Assembly (NCBI RefSeq): GCF_047663525.1
Contig: NC_092601.1
Span: forward strand, 17,755,501 to 17,819,500
DNA from: Anas platyrhynchos
Taxonomy: Eukaryota > Chordata > Aves > Anseriformes > Anatidae
Length of the DNA: 64,000 nucleotides
Direction of reading: 5' to 3'
In this document: in pieces, positions 23,111 through 35,299 of the stretch
Layout: every line of letters begins with the position of its first letter
Numbering within the stretch: position 1 is the first letter of the stretch
Notes under the pieces: model-generated
What the model was told of the DNA's origin: nothing
What the model saw: only the letters and a program-made list of their open reading frames with translations
The model's database searches: none
Program-made: the position numbers and the translations under genes

Positions 23111-26100
23111 GGCTGTGCAGCGCTCGCTGCCGAGGGAGACCTATTTGCACAAACCCCAGAAGATTCCCACGTAATAACAGGAGCCAATGTCTTCATTTCC
23201 TAAACATCCACTAGCGAGCAGCCTACAGGCTCCATTTCACCATTTGCAAACACCAGTTTGCTCTCTGGATTTAATCCCTCCTCTTTGAATGAGGCAGGGG
23301 AAAGCAGTCGTTTTGGAGTTGTGGCACTGCAGCAGCTGACCAGGGAGCACCCACAAACCCCTGGCAGCCAGCTTTTAATTGATGTAACACCTCCTTCCAG
23401 ATCTTACCTGGCAGTTTGTGGCACTGAACGTGGATTTAGCTCACTGCTGAGGAGCTCAGGCTGCAGACCTTGCCCTCTCCTGTCCTGAAGGTGCAGGACA
23501 AGAGGAGCCTGCTTTCCTCAGTCGTCAATGCTTTAAATAAGAGTTCAAACCTATGTTCTTGAGAGCTGCAACAAGCAATTACCTCCTGATTGAAGGTTAT
23601 TGGTGCCCACAGTCTTGGCACAGCTTGTTTTCTGAAGCACCAATGGGCAGCAAATAAGTGTTTTGTCACAAATCAAGGCTGTCCTAGAAAAGCCAAAGGA
23701 GGGTCTGCAGCAGGCACAGTGCCATTTGCATTAATAGCAGCAAAGTGCGAGGGGCAGCGTAGGACAGAGATGAGATACATTTCCCCCTCACTATGAAGCT
23801 GAGTAACCTCAGGCCAGAACCTAAGCTGCGTGCAGCACCACGCTTATGCTCATGCCAGTTTAGGGACACCTGCATTCCTGCTCAAGACACCGCTTTCAAC
23901 GCTACTGTGGTCAGGCTGTGCTCCTTGGAGGCAGGTTGCAAGCACTGCACAGCCTCTTAGATCTGCTCAAACCATGGATTAAGGCTGGGGAAGATCCCAC
24001 TCCATCCCTGGCTAGATCAGCTCATCTCTGCACAAAATCCTTGAGCACTGGCCCAGCCACAGCATGATCCTTGTAACATGGGCACCTCTCTGCTGTGCCC
24101 TTTCTTCCAGCCACACTGGAAATAGCCCAGAAGCATGAGATGGCAGCTAGGGGAGGCACAGCAGCATTTCCCCAGTCTGTGCCCCAGTGGCAGCATGGCC
24201 AGGACAGTGAAGGAAGGCAGAAAAGCATCCTGGAAGGTGACTGAGCAGCAGAAGGTCACAGTTGGCTGGATTCGAACTGCTGCGGTTTCCTCGTGCTCCC
24301 CTACAAGAGGGAAATGAGCTGGAGGGATGGTGCTTTAACCCCTTACAGCAACTAATCATGGTTGTTCAGGATCAGGTGAAGCCAAGCGAGCACAGTGAGA
24401 GGTTAGGAGGATTTCCTGAGCAAGGCCAGCTTTCGTGCTTGGCCAGCCAAGCCGGACGGCAGCTCTCGAGAGGCTGCAGACGGACAGTGCTGCAAAGCCA
24501 GGGAGCTCCCAGAGCAGCCACCGATCTGAAACAGGAGTCTCCAACCCAGGCAGGAATAAAGTCACAGCAGATGTGGAGCTCAGGCCCCACTGAAGAGCAG
24601 AGCATTGTGCTACAAGAGTGCTGAACAACCTGCAGGTCTCCCTTTGGAGCCAGATTTCCCCAGGGAGCCTCGCTGCCTCCCTCCGACCTTGGACGCAGAC
24701 ACCGCTGACCTGAGTGCTCCCGAGAGCATCCGGGTGACTTTGCAGCACAGAGTAAATGGGGCTTATGGAAAAGTTACTCAGGCACTTCTGGGCTTATATC
24801 CATTTCTGGAACTGGAGGTACCTGGGCTTTGTGCTCACTTCTGCCTAAAATATTTATGTGCTAATAAAGGTGGAGCCAGAGGAGCCTCTGAGGTCACTTA
24901 GAGAGGTAAAATCCTCACTGCAACCGAAATAGCTGAGACAGCAAGCAAGTCAGAAGCAATCAAGAGCAATTAGAACATGCCTGTACTACATAACGTTTAC
25001 TTGTTATGCTACAAGGGTCCAAAAAGCAAAACAAAGGGGTTTTGCTAATTCTTTCCTACTCCATTACCCTTGCAACCAGGAAAGCATATTAAACACCTCT
25101 GCTGCGCTCTCTGCTTTCTGTGTGTTCGGTTCAGCTCTCCCTTGTCTCAATAGCTTAAAAGCCTGTTTTTCCCTTTAAAAGCCAACTTGCCTGCCAGGTA
25201 GCTTCTCTTAATCTCTCAGTCTTGGCTAGAAGCCTCTCTAGGCTGCTGAAAGAGATAGCTACTTACCCTTTGTTCTTGCGACAAGAAAAGACTCAGCTAT
25301 CAAATCCTTCCAGATTCCTTTGTAGTCTGAGAGACTCTAAAATGGAAAGAATAAAAACCCATGTATCAGTCTAACAGATTAATTACTACTAAGGCTACCA
25401 GTAGGACCAGCTGATACCCATGCCCCTCCTCTCTACAAAGCCAGCCTTTACCAGCCACGATGGCTACGAGACATGATAACAGGGTCATTCACCTCGGGCA
25501 TCATCGCATGCTTCTTAATGTCAGTGGTTGGCCTGAGAAAGCAGCCAGAGATGAAGCCAGTGCTTCCAGCTGTGGCTTTCCCCCTAAGGCTGATGGAAGA
25601 GGTCCCCAGGAACAGAGCCAGCTGAGGGCTGTGGTACCCAGGCATCCTCCAGAGCAGGCGGGGCAGATGAGGACATCCCACCAGGATGGGCAGAAGTGTG
25701 CTCATACTGGTCTGAAAAGTGTCTTCATACTGGTCTAGAGCTGTTGCTTTCCTTCTCAGCGACACAAAGGCAAGGTTCCTTGCACACAGCTCGTCAATTA
25801 AAGAAAGCACATGGCTCCCATGGAGGCAGCACTCATTTACACAATCTGAGAGTTAATCCCTAAAGTTGCGGGCAAAAATAACACCCAAGCTAACAGTTAC
25901 TTCAGCACACACAAAGATTTTCATTATGCAGCTCTCAGTAGCTTACAGAGAGTTTTTTCAAAATGCATTTTTCAAAGTCATTTGTAGGGAGCATTCAGCA
26001 TGGTGAGCATGAAGAGCCCCCAGCACCCCACACACCCTTACAATGCTGCTTTGCCTCTGGAAAGCAAACCAGCACCCAGATGCTTCTGCACCAGGAGGGT

Positions 26101-27180
26101 CTCAGCCTCCCAGCACAGACCCCTGCACACCTCTTGCACAGCAAAAGGAAAGGGCATGGAAACCCCTCTCACTTATCTAGACAGTGAGAGTCAGAGAGAG
26201 TCCCAACAGAAAAGAATAGTCAGTTCAAGTAAGCTTTTCACAGCTCAGTGTTAGATGTACTGGATCTGCATTCCTCAATAGGGCTATGAATGACTCAAAC
26301 TGCTGTCACTTCTCAGAAAAAGCCTTCCCAAGAACAATTGTTCAGGTTCAACCTCAGTTGAGAGCACACCAATCTCTGAAAGCATCATTCACTCTCCTGC
26401 TGCACCGTTACTCACCATCAGGGCCCATCCCCATGCTGTTCTGCCCACAACTGCTCCTTTCCCAGTCACAGGGACTCTTCTCCTTCTGCCTTAAGCAGCA
26501 CCTTGCTCTTCTCCAGCAGCCTGAGCATGCTGCCTGGCCACATATATAACCGATCCTTTAACAGCTGCAAAACATTTCTTCTGATTTCTGCAGCAGAATA
26601 GCTCCAGAGGGGATTCAAGCAGGGTTAACAAAGTTCTCTCTGCTGAAGATCAAGCCTAGTTCTGGGCTAAACAGAAGGATTCCCATTTCACGTGAAAAGA
26701 CAAATACTACAAGCAAGAGGCTGTTGCAACCAGTAGGGATGCAGCAGAACACAGTACAAAGGTACCAAGCTTTTGGAAGCAATTTTTCCCATCTCAGTCT
26801 TATGCAACCCATCACACCAGGTCAGTCAGAGAAGTCCAGTGGTTACACTTCATCCACTCCAGCTAGCTGAAGCAACGGGCAGATGCTAGTGTCACTGCAT
26901 GCTGTAGTGAGCAACACTGGGCATCTCCACACCGAGATAACAGAGTTCTCTGGTTACCAACCTCTTTGCAATACACATCTGGACCAACAGCTAGGGAGGC
27001 TCATTCAGGCTTGGGCTCTGGAGCAGCGGGTTAAATTTCAGCATCATTCTACTCCCCAGCTTGCTGTTAGCCTCTTCTTCTGGTGCTCGGTTGAGATTAG
27101 AAGCCTTTGAAATGCATATGTGGTTGTGGTCCAGGAGAAAGTCTCCAGGGAAGCAATTTGCTGCAAATACTCAGCTACTT
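23111..27180. other. No gene recognised
   Basis: Unique-looking sequence. A two-copy tandem repeat of period 23 lies at 25695-25739. A 12-bp palindrome around an E-box (TTTCACGTGAAA) lies at 26686-26697. Frames of up to 130 codons overlap on both strands near 24262-24901 without recognisable content. Confidence 0.5.
25695..25739. repeat. Two-copy tandem repeat, period 23
   Basis: AGTGTGCTCATACTGGTCT (25695-25713) recurs as AGTGTCTTCATACTGGTCT (25718-25736), differing at two positions. Looks like a small local duplication. Confidence 0.8.
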
Positions 27181-28140
27181 AAAAATATTTATATATGCTA
27201 GGAAGGGATTAGACTTCATTTACCATTTTCTCCACCTTTAAACCTCATTTAATGCAGCATTAAGCTCTAGCTGCAGTAGATTGGTTCTGAAGTTGTAAAG
27301 GAGAAAGACTCATGAAACAGTAAGATGGTTCAGCATGGAGAGAAGAGTGATGGCTCACCATTTTCTAGATGGTGTTACGGTAATCGAGAACTAAAGGATG
27401 TCCAAGATAATCAGCCTAACACTCTTTTACTTACAGGAGAGCGTTCCCAGACTAGGGAGCATCACGAGGAGACAGAATCCAAGAACAACTTTAAAAATCA
27501 AAAGATGAGAGCAGCCTGCCTAATGTATGAAGAGGTGAGGGCAGTTCCACGTTTAAGGGAAGAACACTACTTCCAACCTCTCATCAGCCCTCGAGCAACA
27601 GCTGGAGGGGCTTTCCCAGGCCACCACGGGGAGGGAAGGAGGGGAGCAGCAGCCCTGCAGCTCGGCCGCTTGCAGACACGGGTGGTCACAGCCAGCTCTG
27701 AGGGAGGGTCTTGGCACAGCCACGGCGAGACAGATGGGATTGCACGAGAGGCTGGGAAAGGCATTAGAGGTGCATGAACTCCGCTCGGGAATGCTGAATC
27801 ATCTGCTGCCCCCAGTCCTGCCAGCACAGCTCCAGAAAAACATCCTCGAAGAGTTTGGGAGTTCAGGGCACCGCTGTCAAGAAGAGAGCCTGATGATGGA
27901 AACCTGCTGCTGTGATGCCCACCACACGGCGCCTGCTGGAGCTGTGCCCTGCCTGGTCCCTCTGCAGGGACAGCATCTGCAGGGGATGCTGAGCAGGAGC
28001 TGCTGGAGCCAGCTAACTGAAATGTGGTGTGCAGGCAACTGGAGCTGGTCCTTGGCATTTGAAATGAGATATTCGTAGTTATGGCCAGGCAGCCTGAGTC
28101 TCTGGAGACTTCTGTTTTCCCACTTCTGCCATCAGCCTTT
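27181..28140. other. No gene recognised; antisense-overlapping frames
   Basis: A 222-codon minus frame (27567-28235) and plus frames of 150 and 114 codons share the same DNA, which is moderately GC-rich. None contains a known domain or convincing splice context. Confidence 0.4.
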
Positions 28141-28900
28141 TTGACCATTACCGAAACACACCTCCAGAAAGCAGTTAATACACTAATAGTCCGCATGCTT
28201 TTAATAAAATTATTTTCACAGCTAAAACCCAGCATGTGTTTTCGCAGCAGTAGCCACCATCAAATATTTACTCTGCTCAAAGAGCCATCAGTGACCTGAA
28301 CAAAACCATTTCTCAAATATTGAACAGAAAAATACACTTCAATCTCTTTGAGCCGGTTACATCTGGCTTCAAGTTAGCTGGCAGATGGGAGGAAAACTGG
28401 TTGCAAATGCTTAAAAATTTAAACTTCTTGCAGTTTTGAAGTCTGCAAGCCAAGAAGATACACTCAGAGTGAGGTAAGCAGGAGCTGTTTGTAAAGGCAC
28501 TCAGTTTTCAAAGGCACTGAGATAGAAACATGCCATGGAGATGTTTGCGGTATGCTGACAAACCCAAACCAGGTGAGCATCTCCTCTTCCTCGTTTGGCC
28601 CAGCCACAGCCTCCAGCACTACTCATTGAAGGGTCTTTAACACATAAGGCATGCCAAGGAGCTTTCTGAAGATGTGAATCACAAAATGGAAAATCAGGGC
28701 TCTGCCAGCTGGAGGGAGGAGTTGGGAGACCCTGGAAATAGGTTTATCGTATTTAAACAATTGTTGTTTATGAGCCCTGGGGTGTCAAGTGTGTGCCTCA
28801 TTGTGGAAAATTGTTTCAACCATTCACTCGGTTCCAGGAAGTAAATTTCTGTGGTTCAGGAGAAACTAACTGTGGCAAATCCCTAATGTAAGGAAAGCCA
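28141..28900. promoter_or_regulatory. AT-rich non-coding block with forkhead/SOX inverted repeat
   Basis: Starts with several AATAAAATTATTTTC-type words and includes the inverted repeat at 28754-28770 described below. No exon. Candidate enhancer by composition. Confidence 0.3.
28754..28770. promoter_or_regulatory. Inverted repeat of forkhead cores, TAAACAA-TTG-TTGTTTA
   Basis: Seven-base arms are perfectly complementary around a three-base centre. The middle also spells AACAATTGTT (28756-28765), a back-to-back SOX-type palindrome. The site can therefore be read as paired FOX or paired SOX; which, if either, is used cannot be told. Confidence 0.4.
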
Positions 28901-31900
28901 GAAAGCTTTTTCTACTCCTAATTATGCTGTGTTTCTAAACTTTCCCCTATGGCATGCAATATTAGAGTTCTTTTAGCAGCTTTTCCCGAAGAAAACACTA
29001 ACAAAGGAGGCATTGTTACAGCGCTGATGAGTGCTGAAATCACAGGCACTACCCTGGCTCGGAGCCCACCATCTACAGCAGATAGGACGGCTTCTTTCCT
29101 CGAGATGCACAGGGCCAGATTCAGCCTGGTCTGAGAAAATGAGCAGATTTAGAAGAGTTCAATATCACGTGAGGCTGTGCCAATGGACAGTAAATGCTTC
29201 ATGTCCCACAGTGCATGAAGAAAGGTTGCAATAGTGACCTTGGCACTCACCTCTCCTGCTCAACCTACATGAATGACTCCATCCTGTGACAGCAATAGGT
29301 TTTTAAGTGCTTTGTAGCCTGGCAGTCTGGTTATAGGACATGAGTGGGTTACAGCCCTTCCATTGCTCCTGAGGCAGCTGTAAAGGGGGCACCCACCAGC
29401 TGAGGGCACTGGCTGTGGGGTGTCCCTGGGCTGTGGCCATGCAGTCCTATGGTCAAGGGCAAGATGGAAGGGGAAGAGCTGTGTCTGCCCCATGAGGGGA
29501 CGTGCAAGGGCAAGTATAAGTGCTGGAACTAAGGACCAAAACAGTTAGCTATTCACCGTGCTGCTGAAATGCCATGATCAATTGGATGTGAATTCTGACC
29601 ATAAAAAAAGGGAAACATTTCAATTGAACAAGAATATATCTGGATGTGTTCTTCAGTGACAAACTCCCCCTGAAGCATTCCTCTGACCTCAGATGTTAGC
29701 ACTGAGGTTGCACATCTATCCCAGTGTGTGTGTAGCATCTTCTGCGCCACAGTCCTTGGCCATCCCCGGTACAGAGTCACTCCTGTATTGATTACTTTAT
29801 TGATAGCGTGTAGCCCCTCCAGGCAGTTTTCTCTCATCAGAAGCAGGATAGCTCTGTTACATTGGTGGCCTGCTCATCTCCAAACAGAGAGATTGCTTCC
29901 ATGTGGAAAATAAAATATTGCCCATGGGAGACATGCTCAAGAAGTTGGAACAAATTCATTCATGCACCACCAGATCCCTGCAAAACACCCTGGCTTTATT
30001 CTGCGCTGAGCAGAGGAACCAAGTGTTCCCTCTGTACTACTAATCTGTCACTCAGAACAAAATAATGTTAATGGTGTACTAGTGTAGCTTTGAAAATTTT
30101 ATTAAATGCAGCCAGATATTCTGTAGATTGCATTTTCTGGGTCATGCACAAATAATAACGTTAACGCAGAGAGCCGTCCTGAAGTGTAGTCGGAGAGAAA
30201 GGGAGCGTTTCCTACCGCACGAGGGATGGGAGATGTGTGCACAGCCCAGCCAGCTGTTCCTCCTCCAGGGTATAAGGATGCTCTTTGTAGCTTTGCTCAC
30301 TGAGTTCCCAACAAATTGTTTTCTTAGGGAACACGAGGAAACTGCAGGAACAGAGAATTGGGTTCACTGGCTGACTCAGAGCCAGCAGCATGGGGTCTCC
30401 AGACCTTGGTTTCTGCTGCTCCCTGGGAAATCTCAGCAGTCCCAGGGACGGTCAAGGGCACCTGAGCACATCCCGAATGCTGGCAGCTCCTCGATACCCT
30501 GTCTGCTAGCCAACCTCCCACTCTCATGGCACAAGCCTGCTTTGAGAGGATTTTTGTTACTAGAAGAGCAAGGAGCAGGATTTTCAAAAGCCAGTTCCAA
30601 AATCCAGGACTTCCAAAAGTCCTGGACCCATTTCAGCAGGAGCTTGGTATGCAAAACTCTCCCTTTGGAGCTGCTGCAGACCGGCTCACCCCAGGCAGCT
30701 GTCTGCAGCAGAAGAGGTAGATGGAAGGGGATGGTAGAGGAACAGCCACCACGCTTTTTTCTGGGGTCCCTGTTCAGGCTGAAGCTGTTCTGGTGTTCAC
30801 CAGAGCAGAGCATCACGCCGTGACCCCGGGTGGGTGGAAGGGCCAGGGTCCTGAGCTGCACACGGGAGTGATCTGCTTTCTAAGGCTTTGCACTGTTCCC
30901 TTGCATGGTGAGCACCTGAGCCCCTAAAACTGTGGACGGAGACAAGTGGAGAGGCTAGAGCCAAACTTTCCACCATAAATTTGTGCTTAAAATACCTTAA
31001 TGTCAAACAGCGTGATTCAGAGCTCAGGCACTTCCAGGGTTCAGCAGCACTTCGGTAGGGCTGAGAGATGAAAGTCCAGACTTGCTGTCCACCCCCCCGC
31101 TCAAGCCCTTTATCTGATCTAGCCGTAAGTGTTAAAAGCTTGAAAGCAGAGACCACTTTTCCACTCTTTCTCCCTCCTTTGATTCAGATTTTTGTAAATA
31201 TCAGCAGGGAAGGGAAATTTGGAATGCTTTCTGAGAGGTTTATCTCCTTTTCAGGCTCATTAGAGTGGGTGAATAAGGTGTTATTGTACATATGTCTCAG
31301 GACTGTTTAAATGCATTTATTTTTTGGCAGGAGATAGGTTTGGAAATTTGTATTTAAATGATGATTTGAATGGAGTCTGGGTTGAGGAATTCACTGTTTA
31401 TGAGCAATTTCTTTTTAGTGTTTGCTTATACCAGTGCTGCTATTGCTTTTGCTGGAGTTCAGAGAAGGCACGACTCTTTCTAACAGCCGTGGTGGGTGAG
31501 AGCTGGGCTGGTGGAGGAGAACTGCTGAATTCTTCAGTGCTGAACATTTGCTTTCAAAGACCTGAAAGTGGCTTGGTGTTGGAAACTTCTGAATACTGAA
31601 AATTAGGAGCCTTTCACAGTACCTCAGAGTAACCATTTCAAATTAACTATCAAGCTGTGTGAAAAAACAAATAATCCCCAACCATGCTGCCCTATCCGAT
31701 CCTATCCACTCTGCTGAAATCTCCACTGGGAAATGGCAAGAAAATAAGAAGAGAAAACAAACTCCGGGTCAGCCCCAGGCATTTTGTTTTAATTGAAAAT
31801 ATTGCAACAAGATGTTTCAGCCTTGCTCGTAACTCATTTTCATTTCCATTTGTACCTTCATTCTCAGGTGGGATGAACAACTGTTGGAAGAGCAGAAATC

Positions 31901-32100
31901 CCTACTGGAAGGTGCTTCCTCCACCAGCTCCCGACAACCACACAGTGCTGACAGTGGTGGAAGCCCTTTCCTGGTGATTAAAATGTCCCTGAGCAGGGTG
32001 CCCTCGGTGTGAGCCCAGGGGGATGAAATGGTGCCTGGCTGGAGCTGCGGGAGGGAGATTGGCCCATCACATACCTGCACTGCTCCAGCCGAGCTATTGA
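28901..32100. other. No gene recognised; contains a 231-codon open frame
   Basis: The frame at 30128-30823 (plus) is the longest outside the CpG island. Its protein has no recognisable domain, signal peptide or membrane segment, and a 142-codon frame runs on the opposite strand. I treat it as probably chance. The rest of the segment is ordinary. Confidence 0.4.
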
Positions 32101-32370
32101 AATTCCTCCCTCGTACATAATTCACTTATAATTGTTTATATAAGGGAGGGGGCAGGTGGAAATGTCATTACCCTGCTTAATGACTCAACCACGGAGTCCT
32201 TCTGGGCATTTCTCTTTCTTTCTTTCTCTTTTTTTTTTTTTTTTTTTTTTTTCTTTTTTAATAAACAAAAATGTGCTTGATTGTGAAATTTAAATATTTA
32301 ACAACATTTATTCGCAGAGCATTTAGCAGCTGACTTTTCAACCTCCCTCTCTATTTCCATTTTAATGTTG
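32101..32370. promoter_or_regulatory. AT-rich block around a polypyrimidine tract
   Basis: ATTCACTTATAATTG precedes and AATAAACAAAAATG follows the tract; ATTTAAATATTTAACAAC lies near 32288. No exon. Possibly a regulatory block interrupted by a simple repeat. Confidence 0.25.
32209..32259. repeat. Polypyrimidine tract (TTTC)n with T24
   Basis: Fifty-one bases of only C and T, beginning with CTTT repeats and containing 24 consecutive T (32229-32252). Confidence 0.9.
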
Positions 32371-33280
32371 TTTGCTGTTTCAGAGGAGCACTAATCCTTC
32401 CTCAATATCCCTTCCTGACTTCTCACCGTCTCCCTTCCCTCCTGCACTCCTTGGAGAAGGCAGGAACGACACATATGTCTCTGTGTTTCCAAACTCACTT
32501 GCTTATACAAGATTCTTCACTGTAATGAAAGGATTTCCACGCACTTTGGTCAGTTAAAATAATCACAGGCTGCCACTGTCCAACTGCATGTAGAAAATGA
32601 GAGAAAACCCATTAATGAACTGAGTGTTACCCAGCCCAAATGCAATTAACATCTGGATTTTGCAAAGCCCATATATTTTCTTTCTTATATATACTTTCTG
32701 CTACAAACCCATTAGCTGGTGCCTTTGTATGGCAGAATTTAGACTGGGGGAAGAAGAAGGACACCAGACCAGAACCCCACTGCCCTACAGTACCCGAGGC
32801 AGCGAGCACACGTGGTGGCCAGCGATACTGCTGCAGCTCTGGGAAGCCTCACTGGGTGCAGAGAGCTTCCCCCAGGTTTTCTGGTGTGTAACCAAGATTA
32901 TTTCTGCTGCCTGACCTCAGGAGAGAGCAGGTCCTTGGGGACGTTGCCACTCCTGGCAGGGTTTGACCCTCAACTTCCAGCCTCAGTCTCTTGGAGAGGC
33001 AGATCAAGTTGGGAAAGGTGCTGGAAAAAGGCTGAGAAACTTGGCGGTGTGCATGAACGGGCACCAGAAATGTCTTTCCAATCCACTATGATGATTTCTT
33101 TCTTGCTGGACCATTTTTGACCTCTAAAAGGCATATTTTGTACTGCATGGTTCTGCTCTTGCCATGGCCAGGTTTATGCTTGTTCCTGTTTCACTGAGAT
33201 GTCCCAGAAGAAAATAAATGTCTGCTCAGCTTGCAGATCTCCTCGACTGAGTTTTACAGGGTGAGCGCTGGAAACTCAGC
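32371..33280. other. No gene recognised
   Basis: Ordinary sequence with short overlapping frames around 32624-33120 and no recognisable motif. Confidence 0.5.
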
Positions 33281-33580
33281 CACTGGGGATGTGAATACAA
33301 AATGTGTTAGAAAAGATAACAGAAAGGGAAGCAGTTGAGGGTTTATTTAATTAATACATTAACGCTTACATTTAATAACATTTTTATTAAAAAAGTATCA
33401 GTACAATTCATCCAAAGTCCTTGCCTCTTTTTAGCAGAAGGAGGAGGATGTGTAATAATGCTAGAGGACCTTGGAGGTAGCTCTTTTTTTTTTTTTTTTT
33501 AATTTAAGCAAAACAAAGAAAGAAGCAAATGAATTTTTGTGCATTATGTTCTTCTTTTCTAATCCCTCCAGTTAATTATA
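33281..33580. promoter_or_regulatory. AT-rich non-coding block with T17 run
   Basis: Contains TTTATTTAATTAATACATTAACG and TTTAATAACATTTTTATT-type words, then a T17 run at 33484-33500. Candidate conserved element by composition. Confidence 0.25.
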
Positions 33581-35249
33581 TTCGCGGCCAGTCTGGGGGC
33601 AGAGCAACTCTCACAGAATGGGTTTCAAGGCCACTGGAGGTGCTCAGCAGTTGTGTTCGGGAAAGGTTTGCTGCATATAAAAGCAAGGCACAACATGCCA
33701 CCTCTTAAAAATGCAACCCTTTCCTTTCCCCTTGGGAAGGGAAACAAGAGAAGTAAAATTACTGTGAGTAATGGGATGGGATTGGGGAAGGAAAGAAATC
33801 ATACTGAATATCAAGAATAGCTTTTTAACAATGAGATGTATCAGGCTGTGGAACAATTTCCTGGGGGAATAATAAATAATCCACTGTCATCCTAAGTGCA
33901 CTTAAGCAGTGCTTTTCTACTGTGTGTCTCGGAGGGCTCTAGGAAGGGTAGAAGCACTATTTCTGTTTTACTGGTGGGGAAACTGAGGAATGGAGAGCTG
34001 CCCAAGGTCAGAGCATGAGAGGGGAACCTGAAACTGTGACAGCCTGAGGCCCTGTGACTGAAACGGCGATTGGCAGGCAAAGGAAGGGCAGTGCAAAGGG
34101 ACTGGGTTGGTGCTCAGAGAGCACGACAACTGCTATTCTCTCCAGGCTGCCAAAATCCTATACTTGCATTAGTATTAGCCTGGGTCTGAGAATGCCCAGG
34201 CAGCGAAGGCTGTGAATATTAAAGGACCAGTTCAGCATCACCGAGTGCCTTGTGTCAGCATTAAAGTCATGTAAAGCAGCTGCAAAACCATCCCTCCTAG
34301 CAGTGTTTTACCTGCGCTGCTTTCTCTTGCTCTGTGTGGGTGTAAATGGCTACACAAGTCACCGGGTTACAAAAGAAGCTATGGAAAATCTGCTTGTAAA
34401 GGATTATATGTTAATTTTACATGCAGTCCTCCCACATCGCAGCAGAGGTACGGTGTTCTCCTGGCAAATGAGTGAATGCAGCTCCCGGCCTTACGGGTTT
34501 CAGTGAAAATCTTCTACATCAAAGAACTGGGGGCGAGTGAAAGGTGCTTCACCCTGCCGAGGAGGCTAACTCCTCCATGGGAGCCACAACACTCATCAGC
34601 CTGGCATCTTTATGGTTGATATTGGTACTGCAAAGGAGCCTTTTCCTACCCTGACTGTTAGTTTAGGCCAAATGCCCTCAGCTGGTGTGAATCGGGCGTG
34701 CAACGAGCTGCCTTCTAACGGCACTTGCTGTATGTGGATTGCCACGTGGTGAGGACTCAGCCCCAAGTCCCTACAGGAACACAGCCAAGGATCAGGGCCC
34801 CTGCTTCATCTCATTTTTGTTGCAATTGCAATATGTCACTCTTTGCATTCAGAAAAGGCTCGGAGCCAGCCCGGGAAGGCAAAGCGCCGGCCCTGACATC
34901 TGCCCCAGGCGCTGGGGTGACCGTGGAGCTTCCTCAGCAGCCTTCCCAGTGGCTCTGGTTTGGACGGCTTGCAAAGGCTCTTTTAAATGTTCATCGTATT
35001 TTCATTTGCAGGCTCAGGTTTGGGCTGGGATGTTTCTTTTTCTCTGTGCAATTCGATATTTGCATTGTTGCTATATTGCGAGAAACTTTATCTCCTCACC
35101 ACAAGCAGGCCCTTGGGACCGGCTCCCCGGGCTGCCAGAGGTATTTTCATTCATTCCTGGCCTTTGTGCTTGTGCTTCAGCCAAGGCTCTGTTCCCCGTC
35201 TGCAGGCACTTGCAGTCCCATTGGAGGAAAGTTATTAAACACAAAAATG
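33581..35249. other. No gene recognised
   Basis: A 196-codon plus frame (34725-35315) ends in a lysine string because it runs into the A tract at 35273. Two other frames share the DNA. No domain recognised. Confidence 0.45.
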
Positions 35250-35299
35250 AATAAAAAAGAAACAACAAACAGAAAAAAAAAAAAGAAAAAAAAAAAAAA
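35250..35299 (+). repeat. AATAAA followed by interrupted A26 tract; possible retrocopy tail
   Basis: AATAAA at 35250-35255 is followed 17 bases later by 12 A, one G and 14 A (35273-35299). This spacing is what a reverse-transcribed mRNA or SINE tail would show. I could not recognise the upstream sequence or find a target-site duplication, so a plain simple repeat remains possible. Confidence 0.4.

Noticed and set aside
24240-24330. tRNA B-box-like word (minus strand TTCGAATCC at 24276-24268)
   Set aside because: The flanking bases do not form a T-stem, and no A-box or acceptor stem fits.
27567-28235. 222-codon minus-strand frame
   Set aside because: Overlapped by plus-strand frames of 150 and 114 codons, Ser/Pro/Ala-rich, with no recognisable family or splice context.
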